DNA of 55,740 bases from a bacterium (GCA_023133295.1 JAGLWT010000156.1:1-55740), one strand, 5' to 3'; counted from the first letter of the stretch, positions 1 through 8,796 are shown. Notes: generated by a model from the sequence alone, not told the origin. Numbers and translations: made by a program.

Positions 1-528
1 CATCGGGGTTCCTTCAGGATCAAAAAGCGTGTATTTCAGATCTGAAACATATCCATCGTAGTTTTCCTTCCTATGTACAAGGGATGCCTTTAGAATGGAA
101 TATTTCTCTTCAGATAAATAATGTTCTTTATCGGACTTTTCATCCTTTGGAATAAAAACGAAGGTTTTTGTGTCGAAATGAATATGGAAAAAATCTCTTG
201 ACAGTTTAAGCGAAGCGGGAGGGCAAATATCAACACAAAGTCCACACCAGCAACATCTTCCGTAATCGATCTGGGGCCGTTCGTTCTTTTTCCCGGGTTC
301 TGTGCTCAATTCCTCTATTTTTATCATTTCAATTGCTGCATTGGGACAGATATCCGCACAATTGCCACAACCTGTGCAATTCTCCCAATCATTAAGATGA
401 AAGCCTCTCGTTCTTAAGGCCGGTGCATTTTTTTCAAAAGGATACCTTAATGTTTTCGGTTTGCTGAAAAGAAATCTGAGCGCCTTAAATGGTCTGAATA
501 AAGATCCTTTATTGATTTTCATTTTCAT
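1..528 (-). CDS. NuoI/MbhN-like 2x[4Fe-4S] ferredoxin subunit (3' end outside window)
   Basis: An open frame of 176 codons runs off the left edge, so the C-terminus is missing. It begins at ATG 528, just after the NuoD-like stop at 538; a second ATG lies at 522. Two cysteine motifs are visible, CTGCGNCADICP near residues 47-58 and CCWCGLCVDICP near residues 89-100. Both are typical of the 8Fe ferredoxin subunit that feeds electrons to the NuoB-like subunit in complex I and Mbh/Mbx complexes. A basic N-terminus (KINKGSLFRPFKALRFLFSK) is like the membrane-facing helix of NuoI. It is the last visible gene of the Mbx-like operon, where MbxN is expected. The family assignment is firm; the identity of the electron donor is inferred. 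Confidence 0.9.
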   Translation of the reverse strand, partial: MKMKINKGSLFRPFKALRFLFSKPKTLRYPFEKNAPALRTRGFHLNDWENCTGCGNCADICPNAAIEMIKIEELSTEPGKKNERPQIDYGRCCWCGLCVDICPPASLKLSRDFFHIHFDTKTFVFIPKDEKSDKEHYLSEEKYSILKASLVHRKENYDGYVSDLKYTLFDPEGTPM

Positions 529-537
529 TTCCTCTTT

Positions 538-1635
538 TTACCTGTCAATTTCAGGTGCGATAACATATAAACTTATCATTATATTTCCAACATCCGATAT
601 ATTCGCACCCCTCAGCACTTTTTCCAGAATTACAAGTCCATGAGTGTATGAGGGTGTTCTAAAATGCGCTCTATAGGGTTTATCTCCCCCATCACTTACC
701 AGATATAACCCCAGTTCTCCACGCGAAGACTCTACTCTGACATAACATTCTCCCTCGGGGATATTCCATTTAAACGGATTTGGAGTTCTATTCCACACTT
801 CTCCCTCAGGCATCATATCGAGCAATTTGAAAATCATATGAACGCTCTCGATCATTTCATCCCGTACAATCAATATTCTTGAATGCGCATCCCCGTTCTC
901 TCTTATAGGAACATCGAATTCTACTTTGTCATAAACTGCATAAGGTTCGACCTTTCTTATGTCATGCGCTATACCGGTAGCTCTCAATGGCTGCCCGACG
1001 GCACCATATTTTATCGCCTCTTCCTGAGAAATTGCGCCAATTCTATGTGCTCTTTCATAAAAGAGCCGATTTTCAAAAAATGTGTTATTGTAATCCGGAA
1101 CACATCCTCCTATAGAATGGAGTGTTTTAACGATCTTCTCCTTAAAGCCCTTTGGGAAATCCCTTCTTACACCTCCCGGATTTATGTAGATATGATAGAC
1201 TCTTGCGCCTGTTAATTCCTCAAAAAGGTCCAAGATGATATCTCTGTGATACATGGCCCATTGTGCAACAGTATCAAAGCCAAGCATATTGGCATAAGCC
1301 CAAAGGCCGAATAGATGGGAACCGATCCTTGCAAGTTCAAGATAAATGCTTCTTATGAACTCGGCTCTTTCCGGAACCTCGATATTTGCCAATTTTTCTA
1401 CCGCCATAGCATATACCATTTCCATTGAATCAGGCTCTATAACATTTATTCTACAAACCAACGGGAAATTCTGGCTCCAAGTCCTGTATTCCATCAATTT
1501 TTCAAATCCCCTGTGAAGATATCCCGGATTTGAAGCGGCATTTACGATTTTATCACCTTCTACAGATAATGTAATGCTGAAATTACCTACCATTCCCAGA
1601 TGCTGAGGACCAAAATAAAGTTCAAGCTCTCTCAT
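538..1635 (-). CDS. NuoD-like / Mbx-type large subunit without Ni-Fe ligands
   Basis: 365 residues, homologous over the full length to NuoD and to the large subunit of group 4 [NiFe] hydrogenases (GPQH at 9-12, HRGFEKL near 41-47, GVRRDF, SDGGDKPYRAHFRTPS near the end). Aligned with the true hydrogenase subunit encoded at 18087-19772, the N-terminal CxxC ligands become Asn64 and Glu67, and the C-terminal pair becomes Ile359 and Glu362. The protein ends at PEIDR as NuoD does, with no maturation tail. The quinone-site residues known from NuoD (the second His after GPQH, the Tyr of RLDY) are also absent, being Val16 and Val65. So it should neither make H2 nor bind quinone in the usual way. Cys61 is not at a ligand position. 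It overlaps nuoC-like by 4 nt. A sulfane-sulfur reductase role is inferred from the gene order. Confidence 0.9.
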   Translation of the reverse strand: MRELELYFGPQHLGMVGNFSITLSVEGDKIVNAASNPGYLHRGFEKLMEYRTWSQNFPLVCRINVIEPDSMEMVYAMAVEKLANIEVPERAEFIRSIYLELARIGSHLFGLWAYANMLGFDTVAQWAMYHRDIILDLFEELTGARVYHIYINPGGVRRDFPKGFKEKIVKTLHSIGGCVPDYNNTFFENRLFYERAHRIGAISQEEAIKYGAVGQPLRATGIAHDIRKVEPYAVYDKVEFDVPIRENGDAHSRILIVRDEMIESVHMIFKLLDMMPEGEVWNRTPNPFKWNIPEGECYVRVESSRGELGLYLVSDGGDKPYRAHFRTPSYTHGLVILEKVLRGANISDVGNIMISLYVIAPEIDR

Positions 1636-2123
1636 TTTTCATCTCCTACAAAGGGAACACTGTCGAAAAGCTCCTCGGAATATTTTCTCATATCAAAGTC
1701 CTTTCTAAAGGGGGGGATCTCGTATTCTCTTTCCAGAAAAAGAGGGGTAAGTCTCGGATGTCCGATAAAATCAACACCGAACAGTTCATGGATCTCTCTC
1801 TCATAAGGTTCTGCATTCTCAAAAATGGGAATTACAGTATCAAGTTCGGGCTCATTCCGGGAGATCTTGATTTTCAAGATTATGTTCAAAGGATTATCCA
1901 GGCAGAAAGAAGTAAGAATATAGATTATTTCAAGTTTATTCTCATTTATCCGATCTACACACGACACCATGGCCAGACGATCAAAACTTTTGTCTTTGAA
2001 ATATTTTAATAATGCGGGAACAATTTCTTTTTTTGTTTCTATGAATAATCTATTGTCCTTCTCTATATAGCCTTGTGTTTTCTTAAAAGTAGCAAGAATT
2101 TCAGTCAATAATTCTTTATTCAT
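1632..2123 (-). CDS. NuoC-like 30-kDa subunit (MbxK-like)
   Basis: 163 residues from ATG 2123. This start is preferred to one 33 nt upstream because it overlaps the preceding stop as ATGA and follows a strong GGAGGAGAAA Shine-Dalgarno at 2124-2133. The complex I 30-kDa signature EREIHELFGVDFIGHPRL lies near residue 115, followed by the PLRKDY-like segment PPFRKDFDM. The protein belongs in the peripheral arm, bridging the NuoB- and NuoD-like subunits; no cofactor is expected. In the neighbouring hydrogenase operon the same domain is fused to the large subunit, so the two complexes differ in gene architecture. Function as a structural subunit is firm by family. Confidence 0.9.
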   Translation of the reverse strand: MNKELLTEILATFKKTQGYIEKDNRLFIETKKEIVPALLKYFKDKSFDRLAMVSCVDRINENKLEIIYILTSFCLDNPLNIILKIKISRNEPELDTVIPIFENAEPYEREIHELFGVDFIGHPRLTPLFLEREYEIPPFRKDFDMRKYSEELFDSVPFVGDEK

Positions 2124-2677
2124 TTTCTCCTCCGAATCGGATAGAGAGGTTTCCATTCAAGTTTGCCGAGTATCTGTTCTTGATTTTTTCTATAGGATTC
2201 ATATTTTTCCCGGTACTTGACATAGCCTTTCGCCATATCCTTGTCGATCAATGTCCAGAGATGGGTAACACCGATAAATATCGCTTCTGGACGAGGCATA
2301 CACCCTGCGATCCAGCCATCAACTGGAATATACTTATCCAGATGTTTTATTGTATTATATGAATCCCAATACATTCCCCCGTTTATCGGGCATGAACCAA
2401 AACCAACCACATATTTCGGATCAGGCATTTGCTCATAGGTTCTTATTATCGCTTTCAGGGTTTTCAATGAAACATAGCCTGTAATTAAAAATAAATTTGC
2501 CTGTCGCGGTGATGCGACCGGGATCACTCCAAATCTTTCGGCATCCCAGCGAGCAGTTATGACGGGAGGCACCTCGATTATACCGCATCCCGTGCAGAAA
2601 TATATTGCTGACAAGGAGTATTTATGCCCCATCTTGGCGGGGCCTTTTAACCATTTACTGATTTTATTTCTATCCAT
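2120..2677 (-). CDS. NuoB-like / MbxJ-like small subunit with N2-type [4Fe-4S] cluster
   Basis: 185 residues. The cluster ligands of the NuoB/hydrogenase small-subunit family are present: CTGCGIIE near residues 28-35, GSCPINGG near 95, and GCMPRPEA near 125. This subunit carries the proximal [4Fe-4S] cluster that passes electrons to the NuoD-like active site. A lysine/arginine-rich C-terminal tail of about 40 residues follows the fold. It is longer at the C-terminus than the 140-residue counterpart at 19775-20197. It overlaps the next gene by 4 nt and lies 12 nt after the nuoH-like gene, so it is translated within the same operon. Confidence 0.92.
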   Translation of the reverse strand: MDRNKISKWLKGPAKMGHKYSLSAIYFCTGCGIIEVPPVITARWDAERFGVIPVASPRQANLFLITGYVSLKTLKAIIRTYEQMPDPKYVVGFGSCPINGGMYWDSYNTIKHLDKYIPVDGWIAGCMPRPEAIFIGVTHLWTLIDKDMAKGYVKYREKYESYRKNQEQILGKLEWKPLYPIRRRK

Positions 2678-2689
2678 TTTTATATCCTC

Positions 2690-3589
2690 TTATATTATCA
2701 TTGTCAAGATCAAGCCTGCCAAGGCAAGCAGAGTTGGGATTCCCCATAAATACTTTAATGCCTGCTCTATTCTAAATCTCGGGAAAACGGCATTGATAAA
2801 CAGGCCTATTATAAAAACTATTAATATTTTTATGAAAAATAGAATAAAATTTGCTGAACCCCCTAAGAAAAGATTAACAAATAAAGTAAGCCCGATATAC
2901 AAAGTCAGCGCGTGTTCAATAGAAAGCAGTGCAAGATATTTACCGCTATATTCAACCTTTGGTCCAGAAGAAATTTCCTGTGGTGCGGTTGTCATATCAA
3001 ATGGCCTTACCCCGAGTATCGCAGGAAGAATGAGAAAGTAAGCTACTCCTGTCAAAAACAGGGGAAGTGATGAAATTATTGACCAGGTTCCCGCCTGTTG
3101 GACATTAACTATATCGATCAGTGAAAGGGAATTGTAGGATTTCATTATTGTAAGAATAATCAGAATAAATGGAACCTCATATCCAAGTGCCAACATAAAT
3201 TTTCGTGAAATTCCAATGCTGGCGTTCGGATTTCCTGATGCCCCACTTGATAGGGCAATTCCCAACGGTGTAATAAGCATGAGGTAAAGAATTACCAATA
3301 AACCGCCTGAATTACTCAAGGGCGCGATTTTGCAAAAAGGAATGAACAATACCAGGACAATGCTGCCTGCCAATGATAATATTATTCCGAAATCAAAAAT
3401 AAAGCCATGTGATATACCCCTTTGATCAAAGAATTTAACCATATCAATTAGCGGCTGTGTGATGGGAGGGCCATACCTCCAGTGAATTCTTGCCGTGATC
3501 ATTCTGGCAAGACCCATAAGGAAGATTCCAATTATCAGAGCAATTAATGGTAGAACAATTATTTTAACAACTTCTATTATCATGATCAT
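2690..3589 (-). CDS. NuoH-like membrane anchor subunit (MbxM-like)
   Basis: 299 residues, mostly hydrophobic with about eight predicted membrane spans. It carries the NuoH-type RIHWRYGPPITQPLIDMVKF segment near residue 35 and the FDMTTAPQEISSGPKVEYSG loop near residue 200. The NuoH/HycD/MbhM family anchors the peripheral arm and forms part of the ion path beside the catalytic subunits. In the quinone-reducing enzymes the charged loop is DLTEAEAE-like; here it reads TTAPQEISSG, as in Mbh/Ech-type proteins by my recollection. Its start overlaps the nuoL-like stop by 4 nt. The subunit assignment is firm. Confidence 0.9.
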   Translation of the reverse strand: MIMIIEVVKIIVLPLIALIIGIFLMGLARMITARIHWRYGPPITQPLIDMVKFFDQRGISHGFIFDFGIILSLAGSIVLVLFIPFCKIAPLSNSGGLLVILYLMLITPLGIALSSGASGNPNASIGISRKFMLALGYEVPFILIILTIMKSYNSLSLIDIVNVQQAGTWSIISSLPLFLTGVAYFLILPAILGVRPFDMTTAPQEISSGPKVEYSGKYLALLSIEHALTLYIGLTLFVNLFLGGSANFILFFIKILIVFIIGLFINAVFPRFRIEQALKYLWGIPTLLALAGLILTMII

Positions 3590-5433
3590 CCCCTTAAATA
3601 AATAATGATCAGAAATGCGAGAAAGAACAGGATATATCCTACATAAGTACCAATGTCACCTGTATATATTTTTCTTATGCCATTGCATAAAGCATCAACA
3701 AGCCCTGCGATCCAGCAATAGAATATATCTATTACATCCTTTAAGTATTTTCTGATCATTTTATACAATGGAGCATAGAATTCAACTGTGTAATTGTACT
3801 TCTCTACCGGAACGAAAGCGCCGGCGGCATAATTATCATCTTGTGAAACTTTCCATGATCTTTTTGCACTGTAAAATATTATGGAAACAAGAGCAATGGC
3901 CGCTAAAATTCCGAAGAAAATATTTCTGATATTCAATGTCCCTGTTTCAGAAACCACTCCCCACATATTTACATTTAATGATTCAAGCCCAAAGGAAAAT
4001 GCAATATTGTTTATCAGCTTCAAAATAATCCCGGGAAAAATACCGGATAAAATTACTGTAAGAGATAATATGATGATCGGTATCTGCATAAATACCGGTT
4101 CCCTTTTCATATTCCTATATTTTTCAGGAAGTTGTCCCAAGAAAACATTATGCAGTATTTTATAACCATAGAGGATCGCCGCCCATGTCCCTATTAACGA
4201 AAATAGCAATAGAAACATCCGGTTGCTTTCAAATAATGACTTATAGATCAGCCATTTGGAAATAAAGCCGTTTGTTAAAGGAATGCCGATCAAGCCCATT
4301 ACTCCTATCAAACCTCCAAGAAATGTAATAGGCATTTTCTTTATTAAACCGCCTAATTGATCCAGATCTCTTGTTCTTGTTCGATATTCAACCGAGGCAA
4401 TGGTCAAAAAAAGAAGTCCTTTAAATACGGCATGACTGAAAATATGAAAAGTACCGCCTAAAAATCCTAAGCCGGTGCCCATTGATATTCCTACAATGAT
4501 ATAACCGATCTGTCCGACGGAACTCCATGCTAAAAGTCTTTTGGCATCGTTTTGTAAAATAGCAATAAATGAAGGAATTAATATGGATATTACACCAAGC
4601 CAGGCAAAGACATAATGGAATTTCATCCATCCGACTCCCAGCGTCATAAAGATCTTTATGCCGACGACCATATACATCATCAGAATAAATCCGTAGATCC
4701 CCATTTTTATCAGAATTCCGGAAAGTATGGCGGAGAACGGTGAAGGTGCTTCAGAATGCGCATCCGGCAGCCATGTATGCAGCGGAACTACAGCGGCTTT
4801 TACACCGAATCCGAGAAAGAGCAGTCCGAATATACAAGACAGATATCTTAAAGAAGCAATATCGATATTCTGGCTGATCACTGATATTTCTAATGTTCCA
4901 AATTTCAGATATAGTGAAATAACGGCAACAAGCATTGCCATAGAACCGATAATTGACATGGTAATATATTTCAATCCGGCCTTCACTGCTTTTCCTTTGC
5001 TGTAACTTATAAGCAAGAATGTTGACCAGCTCATTATTTCCCAGAATATAAAAAGCTGCAAGAATGTACCGCTAAATACTATGCCCAACATACTTGTACT
5101 TACGAACAGCATCATCATATAGAAGAAATCCTGCCTTTCTTTCCCTTTCATATAACTCAATGAAAATATAATAGAAAGAGCAGAAAGAGATGAGATAATA
5201 ATTGCAAATAACCATGACAGGCGATTCAAGGTAAATACGATCTTAAAATTGAGGAATCCAAATTGAGCTATTTCCTGAGAGTATCTGCCATATGCATAAA
5301 CGATCATTCCAACAAGTAATAATGAGATCGCAACAGCAAATATTTCTCTCAATACCGGCAATATTTTTCCGGCAAAGTAGGTAATGATCGCTCCACAAAA
5401 ACCTATCAGTAATATTAATTGTAAAGTCATCAT
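3586..5433 (-). CDS. NuoL-like antiporter subunit (MbxH'-like)
   Basis: 615 residues with about 15-16 membrane spans, a member of the NuoL/M/N-MrpA/D family. Pump residues expected in an active ion-translocating member are present: Glu in IFWEIMSW (TM5), Lys in GFGVKAAVVPLHTWLPDAH (TM7), Lys in SGILIKMGIYG (TM8) and the His/Lys pair around HAVFKGLLFL. The C-terminal 120 residues form an extension with a lateral-helix-like segment and a final membrane span. In the archaeal mbx operon two such subunits, H and H', stand side by side, as here with the next gene. It probably moves Na+ or H+ driven by the redox arm. It starts by sharing a base with the previous stop. Confidence 0.9.
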   Translation of the reverse strand: MMTLQLILLIGFCGAIITYFAGKILPVLREIFAVAISLLLVGMIVYAYGRYSQEIAQFGFLNFKIVFTLNRLSWLFAIIISSLSALSIIFSLSYMKGKERQDFFYMMMLFVSTSMLGIVFSGTFLQLFIFWEIMSWSTFLLISYSKGKAVKAGLKYITMSIIGSMAMLVAVISLYLKFGTLEISVISQNIDIASLRYLSCIFGLLFLGFGVKAAVVPLHTWLPDAHSEAPSPFSAILSGILIKMGIYGFILMMYMVVGIKIFMTLGVGWMKFHYVFAWLGVISILIPSFIAILQNDAKRLLAWSSVGQIGYIIVGISMGTGLGFLGGTFHIFSHAVFKGLLFLTIASVEYRTRTRDLDQLGGLIKKMPITFLGGLIGVMGLIGIPLTNGFISKWLIYKSLFESNRMFLLLFSLIGTWAAILYGYKILHNVFLGQLPEKYRNMKREPVFMQIPIIILSLTVILSGIFPGIILKLINNIAFSFGLESLNVNMWGVVSETGTLNIRNIFFGILAAIALVSIIFYSAKRSWKVSQDDNYAAGAFVPVEKYNYTVEFYAPLYKMIRKYLKDVIDIFYCWIAGLVDALCNGIRKIYTGDIGTYVGYILFFLAFLIIIYLRG

Positions 5434-6917
5434 TACCCTCCAAACACTATTTTTATATAAGACAACTTATCCCAGAATATCTCGGCAGATCTATCTAGGA
5501 TCTCTTGCAAGAGCCCCGGGTAAATTCCAATAGCTACTATTAACAATCCCAGAATAATTACAGGAAACAGTAAGGTAAAGGGTGTTTTGAAACGCTCCTC
5601 CTTATCAGGTTCTTTGAAATAGAGTATCTGGATTATCCTGAAAAAATATACTCCTTCAATTACAGTTGCTAAGAGCATTAGGACTATTAAGATCAAAAAC
5701 AAGGTTTCACCGGTCTTCAATCCTGCCAGAATAATTGATAATTTGCTTGGAAACCCTATAAATGGCGGTAAACCGATAAGAGAGAATACGCCGATTGTAA
5801 ATAAGAGGGAGATCAGCGGCATTCGTTTTCCCAATCCGTTCAAAGACGATAACTCCATTGAATTCGTGGAATATACCATATAACCAACACATAAAAACAA
5901 TAAGGACTTCGATAGAGTATGAGTAATAATTTGAAATAGGCCGCCGCTGATCCCGTCCACCGTTCCAATGCTCAGAGCAAATATTATCAACCCCATCTGC
6001 CCCATACTTGAATATGCCAGAACTCTTTTTATATTTTCTTGCCTGAAAGCGGACATTTCACCTATCAATAAAGTTACTATTCCTATTACCGCTAAAACGG
6101 TGAAGATGCTGTTGAAGCCAAATAGCGTATAAAGTACTCTGAATATTGCGTAAATCCCTATGTGAATCGCGATCCCGGATAATATTGCACTGATAGTAGA
6201 AGGAGCAGAAGAATGGGCATCGGGCAGCCATGCATTTAATGGGAATATTGCCGCTTCGACTCCAAATCCCGTAATAAACAATGCCATTGCTATGAAAAGC
6301 GCGGGAGAATCTACCGTAGTTATGTTTCGAGCAATGTCGGCCATATTAAGTGTCCCGAAAAGCCCGTATAAGAAACCAATGCCAAGAAGAATAAATGCCG
6401 AACCCAAGGAGCCCTGAATTAAATATTTCGTCGCAGCTTCAATACCGTTTTTATCCTGATTATAAGCAACAAGTGCATAAGATGAAATACATAATATTTC
6501 AAAAAAGACAAATAGATTAAAAATATCACCTGTCAAAACAATCCCGGTTGCACCTGTAAGAAGCAATAAGAAAAGCATATGATACTTCTCAACTGCACCT
6601 TTTTTTATGTAATTTATTCCGTAAATAGCAGTAAGCAATCCGACCAAGGAAATAAGAATTGAGAAAAGTATACCTACTGGGCCTACAAAGAGGTTGATGG
6701 CAAAAGGCGGTTTCCAACCTGATAGTGAGACGATTATCGGATTATCAAGAACTTTTGGTAAAAGGAATAATGAAAGGGTGAGATTGAAAAGCATTCCGAG
6801 AATCGGAATATATTTTACAAGTTCTTTCCTTATCAATCCGATAATAGGAGTAAAAAATGCAAGACCAAGTGGAACAACGATCAACAATACAGGATTCTGC
6901 CAAACTGTACTTACCAT
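5433..6917 (-). CDS. MrpD/NuoN-like antiporter subunit (MbxH-like)
   Basis: 494 residues with about 14 membrane spans. The TM5 glutamate is kept (FVFFEILCISSYA) and the WLPDAHSSAPSTISAILSG loop is typical. The TM7 lysine found in most family members is Glu here (GFGVEAAIFPLN), and the TM8 lysine position reads His (GIAIHIGIYA). The matching gene of the second complex (13536-15011) retains both lysines. The switch may alter the proton/sodium path of this subunit, or mark a known subfamily; I cannot tell by eye. It overlaps mrpC by 7 nt. Subunit identity is firm; ion specificity is not. Confidence 0.88.
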   Translation of the reverse strand: MVSTVWQNPVLLIVVPLGLAFFTPIIGLIRKELVKYIPILGMLFNLTLSLFLLPKVLDNPIIVSLSGWKPPFAINLFVGPVGILFSILISLVGLLTAIYGINYIKKGAVEKYHMLFLLLLTGATGIVLTGDIFNLFVFFEILCISSYALVAYNQDKNGIEAATKYLIQGSLGSAFILLGIGFLYGLFGTLNMADIARNITTVDSPALFIAMALFITGFGVEAAIFPLNAWLPDAHSSAPSTISAILSGIAIHIGIYAIFRVLYTLFGFNSIFTVLAVIGIVTLLIGEMSAFRQENIKRVLAYSSMGQMGLIIFALSIGTVDGISGGLFQIITHTLSKSLLFLCVGYMVYSTNSMELSSLNGLGKRMPLISLLFTIGVFSLIGLPPFIGFPSKLSIILAGLKTGETLFLILIVLMLLATVIEGVYFFRIIQILYFKEPDKEERFKTPFTLLFPVIILGLLIVAIGIYPGLLQEILDRSAEIFWDKLSYIKIVFGG

Positions 6918-7270
6918 TTTAAACCCCTTATTTTCTCGACATTAAGTGTTTTATAATGCCCATATAATCTAATGGCCAAACCAAGTGCGAGGGCAAGTAT
7001 AGCCACATTTATTACAATAGCCGTCAGAACCAGGGCCTGTGGAACTGGATCAACCATCCGTGCCGGATCAAGTCCTGCTTTTGAGAAGATAGGAGCCGTA
7101 CCGTTTTTGATATATCCAATTATTATAAGAAACAGATTAATTCCGGTTTCAACAAAGCCAAGCCCTATGATCTTTTTTATAAGATTTTTTTTTACTGCGA
7201 TCATATAAAGTCCGATAAACATTAGACCAAAGGCGCCAATAAAATGTATATTATGATATAAGAAATCCAT
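6911..7270 (-). CDS. mrpC: MrpC/MnhC-like subunit
   Basis: 119 residues with three membrane spans and the NuoK-like fold of MrpC. A conserved Glu sits in the second span (GLGFVETGINLFLIIIGY) and the family loop DPVPQALVLTAIVI near residue 75. MrpC is a homologue of NuoK and is a core membrane subunit of Mrp antiporters and of Mbh/Mbx complexes (MbhG/MbxG). The start overlaps nothing and lies 2 nt after the upstream stop. Closely similar to the copy at 15008-15355, which supports common descent of the two membrane modules. Confidence 0.93.
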   Translation of the reverse strand: MDFLYHNIHFIGAFGLMFIGLYMIAVKKNLIKKIIGLGFVETGINLFLIIIGYIKNGTAPIFSKAGLDPARMVDPVPQALVLTAIVINVAILALALGLAIRLYGHYKTLNVEKIRGLKW

Positions 7271-7272
7271 AT

Positions 7273-7944
7273 CTACTCCATTAATTTATAGATAATTCCG
7301 GCAAGCTCTGCTCCAACCTTTATGCCGATTAAAACGTAAAGCAGAGGAATAATGCCGCCGCTAACAAGCGTGTTTACCGTACCTTTCGGTAAAATATTCG
7401 ATAAAAAATAACCGCCAAGCAGGAGTCCAAGTAAGCCTATTAAAATGAATAGCGTACCGCCGAGTGACTCAACAATATGAATTCCCTTTTCACTGATCCG
7501 TTTCTTCGGGTACCCTAAATAGCTGATCAGAAATCCTGAGGCAATAACTGCACCTCCCTGGAACCCGCCACCCGGTGAAAGGTGCCCGTGAATAAAAATA
7601 TAGATCCCGAAAAGGAGTATGAAGGGAAATAGAAACGTTGATCCTGCATTTAATATCAAACTCGGGGACTTAATATCTTTTCCTTTGGTTTCAAAACCGA
7701 ACAGGACTACTCCTAGACCAATAGCTCCAATAAAAAGAATTGTTAGTTCTCCAAGTGTATCAAAACCGCGATAATTCAATACGACCGAAGTAACGATATT
7801 AGATGCACCGTTTTCCTTTACGCCGTTGTTTAAATAATGTTTTGAAACACTCATTTTATCTTTGCCATAGGGTATTTGAGAAACCGCAAAATAAATACCT
7901 ATAAAAATAATTACTAATAGAACAAAACTAATTATTTTCTTCAT
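7273..7944 (-). CDS. MbhE-like domain fused to MrpB (MnhB)
   Basis: 223 residues. The N-terminal 85 residues match the MbhE-type segment: a YLNNGVKENGASNIVTSVVL stretch followed by YRGFDTLGE and one span. The remainder is a complete MrpB: IFIHGHLSPGGGFQGGAVIA, four spans and GLLGLLLGGYF. In the second complex the split is different: there MbhE is fused to MbhD (15827-16351) and MrpB is separate (15352-15834). The fusion joins parts that lie next to each other in Mrp antiporters, where the MbhD/E segments correspond to the C-terminus of MrpA. It overlaps the preceding mbhD-like gene by 17 nt. Confidence 0.88.
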   Translation of the reverse strand: MKKIISFVLLVIIFIGIYFAVSQIPYGKDKMSVSKHYLNNGVKENGASNIVTSVVLNYRGFDTLGELTILFIGAIGLGVVLFGFETKGKDIKSPSLILNAGSTFLFPFILLFGIYIFIHGHLSPGGGFQGGAVIASGFLISYLGYPKKRISEKGIHIVESLGGTLFILIGLLGLLLGGYFLSNILPKGTVNTLVSGGIIPLLYVLIGIKVGAELAGIIYKLME

Positions 7945-8179
7945 TTTCTTCTAACCTTTTGGTCTTGTTAATGGCAAATACGAAAATCGCTGTTGTTAAA
8001 GCAGCTCCGATCGATGCTTCGGCCATCGCGACATCGGGTGCCTGTAAATAATAGAACAGGATCGCTGCGATCAAACTCACTGCACCGCCAACGATCACAG
8101 CACTAAGCAAATCCTTGAGAATACAGGAAACTATAGCTCCTATCAACATTATTATTATTAGCAAAGTAATAAAGATCAT
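7928..8179 (-). CDS. MbhD-like subunit (MrpA C-terminal domain type)
   Basis: 83 residues with three short membrane spans and the motif YLQAPDVAMAEASIGAALTT near residue 45. It is the DUF4040-type piece of MrpA, present as a separate subunit (MbhD/MbxD) in membrane-bound hydrogenase-like complexes. The acidic Glu in MAEASIGAAL is conserved in the family. It overlaps mrpG by 4 nt and the mbhE/mrpB gene by 17 nt. The charged tail (KTKRLEENEENN) is cytoplasmic by the positive-inside rule only weakly, so topology is not certain. Confidence 0.88.
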   Translation of the reverse strand: MIFITLLIIIMLIGAIVSCILKDLLSAVIVGGAVSLIAAILFYYLQAPDVAMAEASIGAALTTAIFVFAINKTKRLEENEENN

Positions 8180-8493
8180 TTTTTAAAATCCTCTGTTTTG
8201 TCTATTACACTTTTATCGCAAAGTGGAACTCCACTATTCTTACTTGCCCGTCCTATTGCATGATTTGATATTGGATTTGTCAATAAAATGAACAAAGCTA
8301 TAAGAAGCGTTTTCCAAAACCATTGAGGCTCCATAAGTCCGACACCGATTATTGTGCATATTGCCCCTAATGTAGTACATTTTGTTCCTGCCTGTAAACG
8401 ATTGTACACATCGGGAAGTCTTAATATTCCCAGACCACCGAGAAACAAAAATATGGTACCGAATCCGGTAACTGCCATTCCTATTGATTCCAT
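8176..8493 (-). CDS. mrpG: MrpG/MnhG antiporter subunit
   Basis: 105 residues with three membrane spans and the MrpG hallmark GLLRLPDVYNRLQAGTKCTTLG near residue 20 (here GILRLPDVYNRL). MrpG is a small structural subunit needed for Mrp assembly and corresponds to MbhC/MbxC. A GAAGGAG Shine-Dalgarno stands about 9 nt before ATG 8493. Its end overlaps the mbhD-like start by 4 nt. The second complex has a close paralogue at 12472-12801. Confidence 0.93.
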   Translation of the reverse strand: MESIGMAVTGFGTIFLFLGGLGILRLPDVYNRLQAGTKCTTLGAICTIIGVGLMEPQWFWKTLLIALFILLTNPISNHAIGRASKNSGVPLCDKSVIDKTEDFKK

Positions 8494-8518
8494 TATATAT
8501 TTCTCCTTCTATTATTTT

Positions 8519-8773
8519 TCATTTCAAACCCTTTTCTAAAATTCTTGCAACTACAATTGCCCCAATAAATGTCAATAAAGCATAAACAAGAGCAACATCC
8601 AAATATATATATCTTTTAAATGTAAATCCCAAAAGCACCAGAAGGGTAGTTGTAATTGTGGAAAGCGTATCCAATGCCACAACACGATCCGGCGCCGTTG
8701 GCCCCTTTATCAGCCTTAATGCAGAAAGTACTATTCCTAAGCCTATCAACGAAAAGAATACATATTCAAACAT
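8519..8773 (-). CDS. mrpF: MrpF/MnhF antiporter subunit
   Basis: 84 residues from ATG 8773, chosen over an in-frame start 69 nt upstream because AAGGAG stands 7 nt before it and the family starts with a hydrophobic segment here. Three spans are visible and the MrpF motif KGPTAPDRVVALDTLSTI lies near residue 22. It corresponds to MbhB/MbxB. It is separated from mrpE by the disulfide reductase and arsR genes, which interrupt the usual mrpE-F-G run. A 100-nt gap upstream holds a hairpin and an operator-like motif. Confidence 0.93.
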   Translation of the reverse strand: MFEYVFFSLIGLGIVLSALRLIKGPTAPDRVVALDTLSTITTTLLVLLGFTFKRYIYLDVALVYALLTFIGAIVVARILEKGLK

Positions 8774-8796
8774 CCTGCCACTCCTTATGTCTTTTA

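Noticed and set aside
1441..1470. Cys61 of the NuoD-like subunit as a possible Ni ligand
   Set aside because: When aligned from the conserved AVE segment, Cys61 falls opposite a Glu three residues before the first ligand, and no second Cys of a CxxC pair exists.
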